A stretch of 64,000 bases of DNA from Opitutales bacterium (GTDB lineage Bacteria > Verrucomicrobiota > Verrucomicrobiia > Opitutales > UBA953): the NCBI GenBank assembly GCA_017531845.1, contig JAFXKI010000004.1, positions 1 to 64,000 on the forward strand, in the 5' to 3' direction. The notes beneath the pieces were generated by a model. That model did no database searches. It was given only the letters and a program-made list of their open reading frames with translations, and was not told the origin of the DNA. Shown piece after piece: positions 35,906 through 44,815 of this stretch. The number at the start of each line of letters is the position of its first letter. The stretch's first letter is position 1. The position numbers were made by a program, and so were the translations under genes.

Positions 35906-36325
35906 TTACGCAATCGGCGTTACGCCTTTTTTCAGAATAATATTTCCGTATTTGGCGGTTTCGCCGGAAATCACGACTGCGTAGGCTTTTTTCGCACGTT
36001 CATAAAACGCATAACGTTCAACGCGTTCAATTTGCCCGTCGTAGCCGAGCGCCTTGCGGTATTTGGCTTCGACGGCGGGATCGAGCGTATCGCCGGGAAC
36101 GGCTTCCATCATGATTACGGGAATGGCGTAGGCATCGAGTTCAAACAGCGGAATAATTCCCGCGAGAAGCGCGTCCGCCCCGAGCCCGTCGGCCCGCACG
36201 ACCTTTTCGTTAAACGTGTGCGCGGGAAAATGCGCATCGGAAATGACGATTTCATCGCCGTGTCCCATTTCGGCGAGAATTTTCAGTAAATCGGGGCTGA
36301 TTACCGGAGAAATTCCTTTAAGCAT
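35906..36325 (-). CDS. fucU: L-fucose mutarotase
   Basis: RbsD/FucU-family mutarotase of 139 residues that interconverts fucose anomers. Motifs are [16 protein letters not shown] with the catalytic His, a VVRADGLG segment, and [19 protein letters not shown] at the end. Last gene of the fucose operon. Confidence 0.93.
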   Translation of the reverse strand: MLKGISPVISPDLLKILAEMGHGDEIVISDAHFPAHTFNEKVVRADGLGADALLAGIIPLFELDAYAIPVIMMEAVPGDTLDPAVEAKYRKALGYDGQIERVERYAFYERAKKAYAVVISGETAKYGNIILKKGVTPIA

Positions 36326-36334
36326 ATTTTTTCT

Positions 36335-36442
36335 AATGAATAATTAATAGTGAATAGTGAATAATTCAGTCTTTATGTTTTTGCCAAAGGCAAAAACTAA
36401 ACACAGCGTTATTCACTATTCGTTATTCGTTGTTCGTTAATT
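36335..36442. repeat. Heptad hairpin element, GAATAGT family (fucA-fucU gap)
   Basis: Arms 36335-36370 and 36407-36442 are inverted copies; the nested stem GTTTTTGCC/GGCAAAAAC is at 36377-36397. Same design as 24453-24560 and 52112-52229. Confidence 0.85.
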
Positions 36443-36443
36443 C

Positions 36444-37259
36444 TTATTTTCCGGCTTTACCCATTTTGTAGCCGGCGTAAGTGTCCATGTTGTAGAGCGG
36501 CTGCCCTTCGGGAACGCTGTAGCCGATGCTTTTACGGATGGCGAGAAAATCCTTCACGCCTTCTTCTCCCACCTGATTGAGCGGAGCTTTGTGCGCGTCC
36601 GCAAGCAAAACCATGCGGCTATAAGCGTCGGCGTTTTCCATAAACCAATACGCTTCTTCAACGTGGCGAGCGCCCGTGATAACGCCATGGTTTTCCATGA
36701 AAACAACGGTGGATTGCTTCGCGGCTTCGGCAACAGCAGCCGCAGTTTCCGGCGAACCCGGAGTGCCGTAAGGAGCGAGCGCGATATGCCCGAGGAAAAT
36801 ATCCGCCTCCGGATTGATGCCCGACGGCGGGACGATTCCGGCGAACAAAAACGCATTGCAGTGCGGCGGATGCGCGTGAATACAAGCGTTCACGCCGACG
36901 GACTTCATCATCGCGATGTGCGTTTTAACTTCGCTGGTGGACGGACGAATCCCGGCTTTCTGCCGCCCTTCCATATCGACCATGCAAATATCCTCCGGCG
37001 TCATAAAGCCTTTGGAAATCAGCGTCGGCGAGCAAAGGAGCAGATTTTTCGCGACGCGAACGGAAATGTTTCCGCCGTTCCCGTCAACGTATTCGCGCGC
37101 CCAGAGGCGACGACCGATGTCGCACATGCGCTCTTTGATGACGCGAATTTCGGGAGAATTAAAAAACGCTTCCACTTCTTCGCGGGAACGCGGATCGTAG
37201 TTTTCCCACGGGAAAATAAAGTTGGGAAGCTCGGGTTTAATGGACCAATCGTCTGACAT
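36444..37259 (-). CDS. fucA: L-fuculose-1-phosphate aldolase (class II)
   Basis: Zinc aldolase splitting fuculose-1-phosphate into dihydroxyacetone phosphate and lactaldehyde. At 271 residues it is longer than E. coli FucA (215), with an N-terminal extension. Zn ligands lie in ACIHAHPPHCNAFL and FMENHGVITGA; GNGGNISVRV is the phosphate-site loop. Third from last in the operon order P-I-K-A-U. Confidence 0.88.
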   Translation of the reverse strand: MSDDWSIKPELPNFIFPWENYDPRSREEVEAFFNSPEIRVIKERMCDIGRRLWAREYVDGNGGNISVRVAKNLLLCSPTLISKGFMTPEDICMVDMEGRQKAGIRPSTSEVKTHIAMMKSVGVNACIHAHPPHCNAFLFAGIVPPSGINPEADIFLGHIALAPYGTPGSPETAAAVAEAAKQSTVVFMENHGVITGARHVEEAYWFMENADAYSRMVLLADAHKAPLNQVGEEGVKDFLAIRKSIGYSVPEGQPLYNMDTYAGYKMGKAGK

Positions 37260-37300
37260 TTTTTTTGAGGAGATTAATTGTTAAAAAGAAAAACTTTATG

Positions 37301-37382
37301 TAACGAATAGTGAATAATGAACAATTCAGCAAAAATTTTGGAAACTGCGTTATTCCCTATTCATTATTAACTATTCACTAAC
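37301..37382. repeat. Heptad hairpin element, GAATAGT family (fucK-fucA gap)
   Basis: Arm 37301-37329 (TAACGAATAGTGAATAATGA and on) pairs with 37349-37382. The right arm overlaps the fucK stop and encodes its last residues. Confidence 0.8.
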
Positions 37383-38791
37383 AAGCGATAGCTTGCCGCA
37401 TTTTCGCCGGGGCAATAAGTTTCGTATTCGATTCCGAACGCATCGCGTGCGGCTTCCGGCGACGGGAACGCACCTGCGCCCGCAAACGCAAACATCGACG
37501 CGCCGAGCACCGTGCTTTCGGAAACTTTGGAAACTTTCACGGGAATTCCGAGAACGTCCGCGCGAATCTGTGTCCAAACCTTGTTGCGCGCGCCGCCACC
37601 GACGAGAACGAGACTTTCACTCTTGAAATTTCCCACGGACTCAAGCCGTGCAAGACGCGATTTCAGGCGATACGTGAGCGCTTCCATCGCAGCTCGGTAA
37701 ATGTGCGCACGCGTGCGCCCGAGAACGAGCCCGCAAATAGCACCCTTTTCCGTTCCAGAGGGAAGAAAATTCGGTTTGAGCGTAACGCCGTTGCTTCCCG
37801 GCGGGAGCGCGGCGGCTTCGGCGTCCATCGTATCGTAGGATTCCCCCGCATAGCAAAGGCTTTTGACCCATTCGATAATTCCGGAGCCGATCCACTGCAA
37901 GCCGGGGTTTCGGAGCGCGGGATCGCCGTCGAGCTCCGCGGTCGCGCCGTCTTTGTAATCTTCCGGAGAAAGTTTTGCCTGTTCGGAACGCACCATGAGA
38001 ATTTCCCACGTTCCCGAAGAAAGGACAGGCTGATTTTTTTCCGCACCGGAACCGAAAACGGCAAACTGAGTGTCGTGCCCGGTCGAAACCACGGGAACGC
38101 CCGCAATCGGTAATCCGAGTTTTTTTGCCGCATCCTCGGTAACGGTTCCGATAATTTTTCCCGCATCAACGATTTTCGGGAAAAGAGATTTTTCCAAACC
38201 GAGTGCGCCGAGAATTTCGGAAGAAAATTCGCCGCTCGCCAAATCCGTGAGTTGCGACGTTCCCGCCATAGTGCGATCCGTCGCCATTACGCCCGTCAGG
38301 CGATACGCGAGAATATTGGAAATGAAAAGCCACGCAGAAGCCTTTTCCAAAAGTTCGGGGCGATTTTCCTTAAGCCAGATCAGCTTGTAAATCGTGTTAA
38401 ACGCAAACGCACCGACGCCGGAAATGCGGTTGAGCGTTTCTTGAGAAATGTATTTCCCGACGCTTGCCATCACATCCGCCGTGCGCGGACATTTCCAGGA
38501 AATGACGGGATAAAGCAGTTCGCCCTGCGCGTCGACGAGCGCACCGTCCACGCCAAAAGTCGTAATCGTAACCGCCTTAATTTCGCCGGCGGGAACGCCT
38601 TCGAGAGCCTTGCGCGCACACTCGGCGAGTTGCGCCAAAATGCGGTCGGCATCCCAATGGTGAAACTCCGCGTTTTCGGGAGCGGGAACGGTCGCATTCG
38701 GCTGAGAAGCCTTTCCGACAATCGTTCCCGTTTCGTCAACAAGCATCGCGCGCACATTCGTTGCGCCGCAATCTAAACACAGGACAAACAT
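37367..38791 (-). CDS. fucK: L-fuculokinase (FGGY family)
   Basis: Sugar kinase of 474 residues. It begins LCLDCGATNVRAMLVDETG, with the ATP-binding loop, and has TTFGVDGALVD, GHDTQFAVFGSG, LSSGTWEILM and LVGGGARNKVW, in FGGY order. The start at 38791 (MFVLCLDCG) replaces the longer frame. Rhamnulokinase is close in sequence; the operon favours fuculokinase. The final residues LVNS are encoded by the heptad repeat. Confidence 0.88.
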   Translation of the reverse strand: MFVLCLDCGATNVRAMLVDETGTIVGKASQPNATVPAPENAEFHHWDADRILAQLAECARKALEGVPAGEIKAVTITTFGVDGALVDAQGELLYPVISWKCPRTADVMASVGKYISQETLNRISGVGAFAFNTIYKLIWLKENRPELLEKASAWLFISNILAYRLTGVMATDRTMAGTSQLTDLASGEFSSEILGALGLEKSLFPKIVDAGKIIGTVTEDAAKKLGLPIAGVPVVSTGHDTQFAVFGSGAEKNQPVLSSGTWEILMVRSEQAKLSPEDYKDGATAELDGDPALRNPGLQWIGSGIIEWVKSLCYAGESYDTMDAEAAALPPGSNGVTLKPNFLPSGTEKGAICGLVLGRTRAHIYRAAMEALTYRLKSRLARLESVGNFKSESLVLVGGGARNKVWTQIRADVLGIPVKVSKVSESTVLGASMFAFAGAGAFPSPEAARDAFGIEYETYCPGENAASYRLLVNS

Positions 38792-38802
38792 TGAAGAGAA
38801 AA

Positions 38803-38973
38803 GGTAAAGTTGATAACTGATAACGGATAGCGGACAACGAACAGGAAAAATCCCAGTGAAAGGTTCCGGGGTTTCCCACAGAATGGCATCCCCGCTTGTT
38901 TTGACAAACGGGGCTCCCTCCATAAACGAGATTCCGGAGGAAGCCTTATCCGTTATCAACTATTCGTTTTAAC
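38803..38973. repeat. Inverted heptad repeat, TGATAAC family (fucI-fucK gap)
   Basis: GTTGATAACTGATAACGGAT in the left arm (38803-38842) and CCTTATCCGTTATCAACTAT in the right arm (38944-38973) are imperfect inverted copies around a 100-bp core. The core holds a smaller hairpin (CCCCGCTTGT/ACAAACGGGG) and no gene. Confidence 0.65.
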
Positions 38974-38978
38974 TTATT

Positions 38979-40760
38979 TTAGTATTTTCCGTAGATCGGA
39001 CCGAAGTTCGCGCAAGCGCGGAAGTCGGCGCTTTCCGGGCACGCCGTGCCGAAGAGATTCCACGCCGCCGGGCGGTAGATTTTGTCTTCGGGAACGTTGT
39101 GCGCGTAAACCGGAATGCGGAGCATCGAAGCGAGCGTGATAATGTCCGCGCCGATGTGCCCGTAAGTCCACGCGCCGTGATTTGCGCCCATGTTTGCCAT
39201 GACGGAATAAACGTCCGTGAACGCGCCCTTGCCGGTGAGAATCGGCGCGAACCAAGTCGTCGGCCATCCCGGGTCGGTGCGTTCGTCGAGAACCTTGTTC
39301 ACGTTTTCCGGAAGCGTGCAGGTGTAGCCTTCGGCGATAACGAGAACCGGACCTTGCCCTTTGACGAGGTTCATACGAATCATCGTCACGGGAACGTCGC
39401 CCTTGGAAACGAAGTGGAGCGAGTAGCCTCCTCCGCGGAAGTATTCGCGGTTTGCCGGGCACCATTCGGATGCCGCCATCATCGCGTCGATGTCCTGCCA
39501 AGTCGTTTCGCCGGTCTTTTTCATAATCGGCTTACCGTCCACGCCGGTTGCCTGCATGTTGCCGTCGAGCGCGGTCGAGCCGGAGTTGATGAGGTGCATG
39601 ATCCCGTTTTTCGCGTGACCTTCCATCGTGTAGCCGGAAACGCGTTTGACGGCGTCGGGCGACCAATACGTGCGAATGTCGGAGAAGCACGCCGCGCGCC
39701 CCGTGAGCTGGTGGAGGAGAAGCATGCAAACGCCGTTCATCGCGTCGTTTTCCGTAGCAAACGGGATCGCTTCACGCGGACCGTTCCAGTCAAACGTGCT
39801 GTTCAAAAGCGATTCCGCCATGTCGCCGTTCGGATAGTAGTCCGTCCAGTGGCGCTGACCTTGGAACCCGCCGCAAATGGCGTTGAAGCCGAGACCTTCT
39901 TCTTCGCGGTCAATCGTTTTCAGATACGGGTTCCCGTGCATCATGTCGCGGAAAATAATCGTCATGAGAATCGATTCGCGCAGCGTGCGTTCCTTTTCTT
40001 CCGGGGAAAGAACGAGGTCGGGGCGATTGCGATCCGGACCGATTTTGACGTATTTCTTTGCCCATTCCATGGCGAGCTCGAATTCCTTTTTGTCGTAGAT
40101 TTCGAGATCCATGCGGCGGCGGACTTCCGTCATATCAACGGCTTGGACGCGCATACCGAGGTAGCTTTCCCAGAACGAGTGGTCGAGAATCGATCCCGCA
40201 ATACCCATCGAGCAACCGCCGATGGAGAGGTAGCCTTTTCCGCGGAGCGTAGCGACCGTCAAACCGGCGCGTGCGAAGCGGAGGATTTTTTCCGCAACGT
40301 CTTCAGGAATCGAGGTGTCGTTCGCGTCCTGCACGTCGTGTCCGTAAATCGAAAACGCGGGAACGCCTTTTTGGGCGTAGCCGGCGAGCGCGGCGGCGAG
40401 GTAAACGGCGCCCGGACGTTCCGTGCCGTTGAAGCCCCAAATCGCCTTCGGGATCGTCGCGTCCGTTTCAAACGTTTCCGTGATGTAGCACCAGCACGGC
40501 GTAACGGTGAGCGAGCAGCCGACGTTGTTTTCGCGGAACTTTTGGTTCGCGGCGGCGGCTTCGGCGGGACCGCCAATGCAGGTGTCGGCGATAACGCATT
40601 TGACGGGCTGACCGTTCGCGTGCGTCACGTTGGCTTCGATGAGCGCGGCGGCGGCTTTCGCCATGTTCATGGTTTGGTCTTCGAGCGATTCGCGAACGCC
40701 GAGGCGGCGGCCGTCAATCGTCGGACGAATTCCGATAGTGGGTAATGTGTCGTATTTCAT
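38979..40760 (-). CDS. fucI: L-fucose isomerase
   Basis: Manganese-dependent isomerase turning fucose into fuculose, 593 residues, same length as E. coli FucI (591). Segments such as [55 protein letters not shown] and [17 protein letters not shown] are characteristic; the C-terminal [16 protein letters not shown] carries the His metal ligand. Unbroken. Confidence 0.96.
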   Translation of the reverse strand: MKYDTLPTIGIRPTIDGRRLGVRESLEDQTMNMAKAAAALIEANVTHANGQPVKCVIADTCIGGPAEAAAANQKFRENNVGCSLTVTPCWCYITETFETDATIPKAIWGFNGTERPGAVYLAAALAGYAQKGVPAFSIYGHDVQDANDTSIPEDVAEKILRFARAGLTVATLRGKGYLSIGGCSMGIAGSILDHSFWESYLGMRVQAVDMTEVRRRMDLEIYDKKEFELAMEWAKKYVKIGPDRNRPDLVLSPEEKERTLRESILMTIIFRDMMHGNPYLKTIDREEEGLGFNAICGGFQGQRHWTDYYPNGDMAESLLNSTFDWNGPREAIPFATENDAMNGVCMLLLHQLTGRAACFSDIRTYWSPDAVKRVSGYTMEGHAKNGIMHLINSGSTALDGNMQATGVDGKPIMKKTGETTWQDIDAMMAASEWCPANREYFRGGGYSLHFVSKGDVPVTMIRMNLVKGQGPVLVIAEGYTCTLPENVNKVLDERTDPGWPTTWFAPILTGKGAFTDVYSVMANMGANHGAWTYGHIGADIITLASMLRIPVYAHNVPEDKIYRPAAWNLFGTACPESADFRACANFGPIYGKY

Positions 40761-40780
40761 AATTTTTTGGAAAAGGGTTA

Positions 40781-40880
40781 TAGATGATGGCTGAGAGCTT
40801 AGAGGTAAGTGCTTCTACCTTCTCATTGCGCAAAGCGCAGGTAATACCTCTAAGCACTCTCCCCTCATCTCTCATCTTTT
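40781..40880. repeat. Heptad hairpin element, GATGAGA family (fucP-fucI gap)
   Basis: Left arm starts 40781 (GATGATGGCTGAGAGCTTAG) and pairs with the right arm 40840-40880. The right arm overlaps the fucP stop codon and encodes its last residues. Confidence 0.78.
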
Positions 40881-42424
40881 TTAAGCTTTTTCTTTCGGAA
40901 AATCAGGCTGTAAGCAAGAACCACCGCGAAGCAAATCGCGGGAACGACAAACGAGGCGCGGACGGCGGCGGAAGAGGTGCCGAGGTTCGTGTCCCAAGTA
41001 TTGTCGAAGCCCGGAAGCAGAGAAATCCACGCGGAATCCGCGTTCCCGAGCACGCCCGCCATCCACGGCGTAATCAGCGCACCGCCGAGAATCGCCATGA
41101 TGAGCCCTGCCGCGCCGAGCTTAACGATTTTTTCGTCCAAACCGCCGAGAGCGATCCCGTAAATCGTCGGGAACATCAGCGACATGCAACCGGACATCGC
41201 AATCAGGCAAAGCACGTTTGCCGAGAAATCCAAGCCGCCGATCGTGAACAGCACCGTCGAGGGCAAATACATCACGCCCGCGCAGCACGCGATCGCCGCC
41301 GTTGCGAAAATCGCCATCATCGCCGCCGGGTTGAACATCTTCATGAAGTAGGTCGCGACCCAACGGCACGCGATAAAGAGCACGAGCGAAATCAGATAAT
41401 AGCTTGCCGCTTCCGCCGGCGTTACGCCGAGTTCCTTACAGCAGTAAACGTTCAGATACGTCCACGCGGCAATTTGCACGCCGACGTAGAAGAACTGCGC
41501 AATCACGCCGCACCAGTAGCGCGGTTTCGACAAGAGCGCGAGCAGCATCGCGCGATAATTCGGCACGAGGCAAATGTAGACAATCGGACCGAGCGTGCCG
41601 CAGAGCACCCACGCCACCTTGTTCATTTCCGGGAAGAGGAAATAAAGCACCGTCAGCGGAACCACGCTGAAAAGCGCCGCAATGAAAACGCGCATTCCGC
41701 CGCCCTGCGTTCCCGCGACGGGAACGTCTCCGCCTTCGACCGCCGCCGGCTTTTTGTCATCCTTCAAAAACAGGAAAAAGAGCCAAATCAGGAACGCGAT
41801 CCCGCAAAGCCCGACATACGGCGCGCAAACCCAGAACAATTCGTGGTGAACGATTTCCTTGAGCTGCTCCGCCGGCATCAGCGCGCGTTCGTCCGCCGTT
41901 GCCGGGTTCAGATTCGACAAAATAAGTTGCTGTGCGAGCAAAATCCCCGCAATCGAGCCGACCGGATTAAAAGCCTGAGCGAAGTTCAAACGTCGCACCG
42001 CCGTTTCCTGCGGTCCCATCGAAAGCACGTAAGGATTACAAGTCGTTTCCAAAAGCGAGCAACCTCCCGCAACCACGAAAATCGCGACAAAATAAATGTC
42101 GAAACTCTGCGCGATACACGCGGGGATATACATCAGCGCGCCGAGAATATAAACGCCGAGCCCGATGAGAACGCCCTTTTTGTAGGAAAATTCCTCAATC
42201 AGAATCGAGGCGAAAATCGCCAGCACGGCATACGCCCCGTAAAAGGCAACTTGCACGAGCGCCGACTTTTCCTGCGGAATGGAAAAGATGTTTTTAAATG
42301 CCGGCACCAAATTGTCCGTCATGTTGTTAAGCAAGCCCCACAGCGCAAAGCAGGAGACGAGCATGATAAAAGGCACAAGAAACTTCTTGGGCACAACAGG
42401 GTTTGTTAGATTCGGGGTTTCCAC
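40865..42424 (-). CDS. fucP: L-fucose:H+ symporter (MFS)
   Basis: Twelve-TM major facilitator of the FucP family, about 519 residues from the proposed GTG at 42424 (VETPNLTNPVVPKKFLVPF), preceded at some distance by GTGAGG. No ATG occurs close to the first TM, and the longer frame to 42643 translates repeat DNA. Family features are FALWGLLNNMTDNLVPAFK, GGCSLLETTCNPYVLSMGP and FPTIYGIALGGL. First gene of the fucose operon. The last residues (DER) come from the heptad repeat. Confidence 0.88.
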   Translation of the reverse strand: METPNLTNPVVPKKFLVPFIMLVSCFALWGLLNNMTDNLVPAFKNIFSIPQEKSALVQVAFYGAYAVLAIFASILIEEFSYKKGVLIGLGVYILGALMYIPACIAQSFDIYFVAIFVVAGGCSLLETTCNPYVLSMGPQETAVRRLNFAQAFNPVGSIAGILLAQQLILSNLNPATADERALMPAEQLKEIVHHELFWVCAPYVGLCGIAFLIWLFFLFLKDDKKPAAVEGGDVPVAGTQGGGMRVFIAALFSVVPLTVLYFLFPEMNKVAWVLCGTLGPIVYICLVPNYRAMLLALLSKPRYWCGVIAQFFYVGVQIAAWTYLNVYCCKELGVTPAEAASYYLISLVLFIACRWVATYFMKMFNPAAMMAIFATAAIACCAGVMYLPSTVLFTIGGLDFSANVLCLIAMSGCMSLMFPTIYGIALGGLDEKIVKLGAAGLIMAILGGALITPWMAGVLGNADSAWISLLPGFDNTWDTNLGTSSAAVRASFVVPAICFAVVLAYSLIFRKKKLKKDER

Positions 42425-42806
42425 AGCCGCAAGATTTTGCCTCACCGCCACAAGAAGCGCAAAGATTTTTTTTGCAGGGAAAACAGATTCTCGCGAGAAA
42501 ACAGGCGTTTCTCCGATTTCTATCGGAGAAACGGACTCCGGGCACTTGCGACATGTAGAGAGAAGCGAACAGGAAGAAATTTCCTCTGCATCACGTTCCC
42601 GTGCGAAGCAAAAATCTTGGAAAAAACTCGCGCAAAGACGCAAAATCGCAAAGTTTTTGAAAGATTTTTAAATAAAAGCTCTGTGCATCTGCGGCTCCGT
42701 GAGAACCTCTTAAAAAAACTTCGCGGCTTGGCGGCTTCGCACGAAAAAAAAACGTTCCCGCAAGGAAAATTCCCCCACGGGAACGCACTCTAAGCTTTAA
42801 GCTCTC
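42425..42806. other. Intergenic region upstream of fucP with inverted repeat
   Basis: No gene recognised. It holds the inverted heptad-like pair 42627-42658 (CTCGCGCAAAGACGCAAAAT and on) and 42713-42743, and the octamer terminator at 42751-42788. The fucP promoter must lie here; no regulator site was recognised. Confidence 0.6.
42751..42788 (-). terminator. Terminator of the first IdeS-like gene, paired octamers
   Basis: CGTTCCCG (42753-42760) pairs with CGGGAACG (42778-42785); on the minus strand nine T residues follow. The loop is long (17 bp). Confidence 0.7.
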
Positions 42807-43715
42807 TTATTTGCGGCGGCGACGCGATACCACGAGCGCCAACGCCCCCAAGCCCGACAACAACCCGAACGCCGACGGCTCGGGAATCGCGATCCCGCTC
42901 GAAATAAATGCCAGTGTATCCGATCTCATATTTCCGAGAAACGCCACATCGCCAAGATATTTTTTTGTGTCGTATTTCTCATAAAAAATGCCCTCTCTGT
43001 AAGGCCCCAAAAGGCACAAATTTTCGCCGCGCGGCGAAACCCTCACCCGCAACATTTTATCGAAAGCATCTTCAAAGCTCGCCCCGCTGGAATCACACAG
43101 CCAAAGAGACGTTATCAGCTCCGTTTCGGGATCAAATGACGCGCCGTAAACCGTAAGCGCGTGGCGATCGTAAGGAATCGTAATCGTCATCGCATAACCT
43201 TGATTCAGTGCATAATAGACAGCACGGCTGATGTCCGTCGTATAATTCAAATCCCCGAGATTGTGCGTATTGTAACGCCACGCCATTTGGTCAACTTCGC
43301 TTTCCGCATATCGGTCTGCGTAGTATCCGCCGAGCATTTCCCAATTTTCTTGGGGATACCAGCCGCCCATCGACATTGCGGAATAATGCCCGAGCCACCA
43401 ACGGTAGAGCCTGTCTGATTGTCCGGAAGACTGCCTTTCATAAACCCGAAGAAACGTGTCGTAAACTTGCGTTCCCGTCGGTGCAATTTTCGAAGGCGTT
43501 CCCGCGTGATGATCCTGCCAATGCGCTAAAACATTGCTCCCGGACGCCGCCCAGCAGGTCGGGTTCCAGCCTTGATCAATATTATAATAAGTGCTCGAGT
43601 TCGCCGGATCTACCCCCTTCGCAAAAAGCGTAAACTCCGCCGCAGAAAGCGTTCCCGCCGCACCGAACAAGGCAACAAGAACCGATATATGTATTTTTTT
43701 CATTGTGTTTTTCAT
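42807..43715 (-). CDS. IdeS-like cysteine protease with PEP-CTERM tail (A)
   Basis: A 302-residue exported protein: signal peptide (KKIHISVLVALFGAAGTLSA), catalytic-type domain and a PEP-CTERM tail IPEPSAFGLLSGLGALAL ending RRRRK. The domain follows the order of the C66/IdeS (Mac) family: Cys54 in QGWNPTCWAASGSNVLAHWQ, His185 in YDRHALTVYGASFD, Asp208 in SLWLCDSS. IdeS has Cys, His and Asp spaced about 168 and 22 residues; here 131 and 23. Substrate is not shown by sequence; immunoglobulin is a guess from the family. Divergent to a second such gene 90 bp away. Confidence 0.75.
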   Translation of the reverse strand: MKNTMKKIHISVLVALFGAAGTLSAAEFTLFAKGVDPANSSTYYNIDQGWNPTCWAASGSNVLAHWQDHHAGTPSKIAPTGTQVYDTFLRVYERQSSGQSDRLYRWWLGHYSAMSMGGWYPQENWEMLGGYYADRYAESEVDQMAWRYNTHNLGDLNYTTDISRAVYYALNQGYAMTITIPYDRHALTVYGASFDPETELITSLWLCDSSGASFEDAFDKMLRVRVSPRGENLCLLGPYREGIFYEKYDTKKYLGDVAFLGNMRSDTLAFISSGIAIPEPSAFGLLSGLGALALVVSRRRRK

Positions 43716-43805
43716 GTCTGTTTTTATTTGAAAAAATATCTAAAACATACCTAACAGGTAAAATATATTTTGACTCCGGGAAGACATTTTTCCATAAGAC
43801 AACAA

Positions 43806-44813
43806 ATGCTCAAAATTTACACCAACACGGCAGCAATCCCGGCTCTTTTGTTTTTTTGCCTTCCCGCCGTCGCCGCGCCGGTTTTTATCGAAGGCGTTTC
43901 CGAAACAGGCGGCTGGTACGACGTAAACAAGAAGACCAAATGGAGCGATTGGCCGCAACCGAACGCGCTTTCTCCGGCCCGGCGCCCTTGGCAATGGATC
44001 GACCTTCCCGCCGACAACGCCATGTGCTGGGCTGCGGCAGGCGCAAACACGCTTCAATGGTGGCAGGACCGCTACGGGAACGTGCCCGCGGGAACACCGA
44101 ACGGAACGGCGGAAACAACTTCAATCAACGGACTCCAAAATATCGCTCAACTCGAAATTTTCCAAACTATCTGCAACCACTGGATCGACGGCGGAAGCCA
44201 CGTCGAGCAAGCTTGGAACTGGTGGTTCAACGGCGGAAGCCTGCATTCCACCTCGTTCCCGGGAAGCACAAAGCTCTCCGACGAAAATTCCGGCGGCTAT
44301 TGGAAAGACCTCGGGCGCACCGTTACGCTCCGCGAAGACGCCTCCTACGACACTTCAAAACTCTGCGAAACCTACGCTTTTTGGGCAGATTCATCCAAAG
44401 AAACCGAATTTAAAAACGTCATCAAAAGCTATATCGACAACGATTACGGCACCGCACTCAGCCTCACCGGTCCCGTGGGCGGGCACGCCATCACCCTCTG
44501 GGGCTATGAAGAACGCGCCGACGGACAATTCATTCTTTTTCTGACGGACTCCGACGATCACGCGCACGGACTTTTCAAACAAGCCCTTTCCATGAACGAC
44601 GAAGGCTATCTTTGCCTCAGCAGTATCGACGGCAAAGCTCAAAAATACGACGCTTTCAACGCCACTGCCGGAACCGGGCTTTATATTTCCGAAATTCAGG
44701 CACTAACCGTCCCCTTCAACGCGGCAGCTCCAATTCCCGAACCGTCGGCGTTCGGGCTTTTCGCGGGAACGCTCGCACTCCTCTCGGCATTGCGCCGAAG
44801 AAAACGAACCTAA
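43806..44813 (+). CDS. IdeS-like cysteine protease with PEP-CTERM tail (B)
   Basis: A 335-residue protein from ATG 43806 with signal peptide MLKIYTNTAAIPALLFFCLP and tail IPEPSAFGLFAGTLALLSAL plus RRRKRT. It is the clearer IdeS match: GGWYDVNKK (IdeS has GWYDITK), DNAMCWAAAGANTLQWWQD with Cys74, GGHAITLWGYE with His227 and LTDSDDHAHG with Asp248 and Asp250. His-to-Asp spacings (21 and 23) nearly equal those of IdeS (22 and 24). Ends 2 bp from the convergent menD stop. Confidence 0.82.
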   Translation: MLKIYTNTAAIPALLFFCLPAVAAPVFIEGVSETGGWYDVNKKTKWSDWPQPNALSPARRPWQWIDLPADNAMCWAAAGANTLQWWQDRYGNVPAGTPNGTAETTSINGLQNIAQLEIFQTICNHWIDGGSHVEQAWNWWFNGGSLHSTSFPGSTKLSDENSGGYWKDLGRTVTLREDASYDTSKLCETYAFWADSSKETEFKNVIKSYIDNDYGTALSLTGPVGGHAITLWGYEERADGQFILFLTDSDDHAHGLFKQALSMNDEGYLCLSSIDGKAQKYDAFNATAGTGLYISEIQALTVPFNAAAPIPEPSAFGLFAGTLALLSALRRRKRT

Positions 44814-44815
44814 AA

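Noticed and set aside
35457-35984. Plus-strand frame of 175 codons in the fucU-thioredoxin gap
   Set aside because: It overlaps two genes on the other strand, crosses two hairpins and has no family signal or ribosome binding site.
39099-42409. Long plus-strand open frames of 548 and 541 codons opposite fucI and fucP
   Set aside because: They are antisense to clearly conserved genes, have Arg/His-rich translations without any family pattern, and arise from codon bias on the coding strand.
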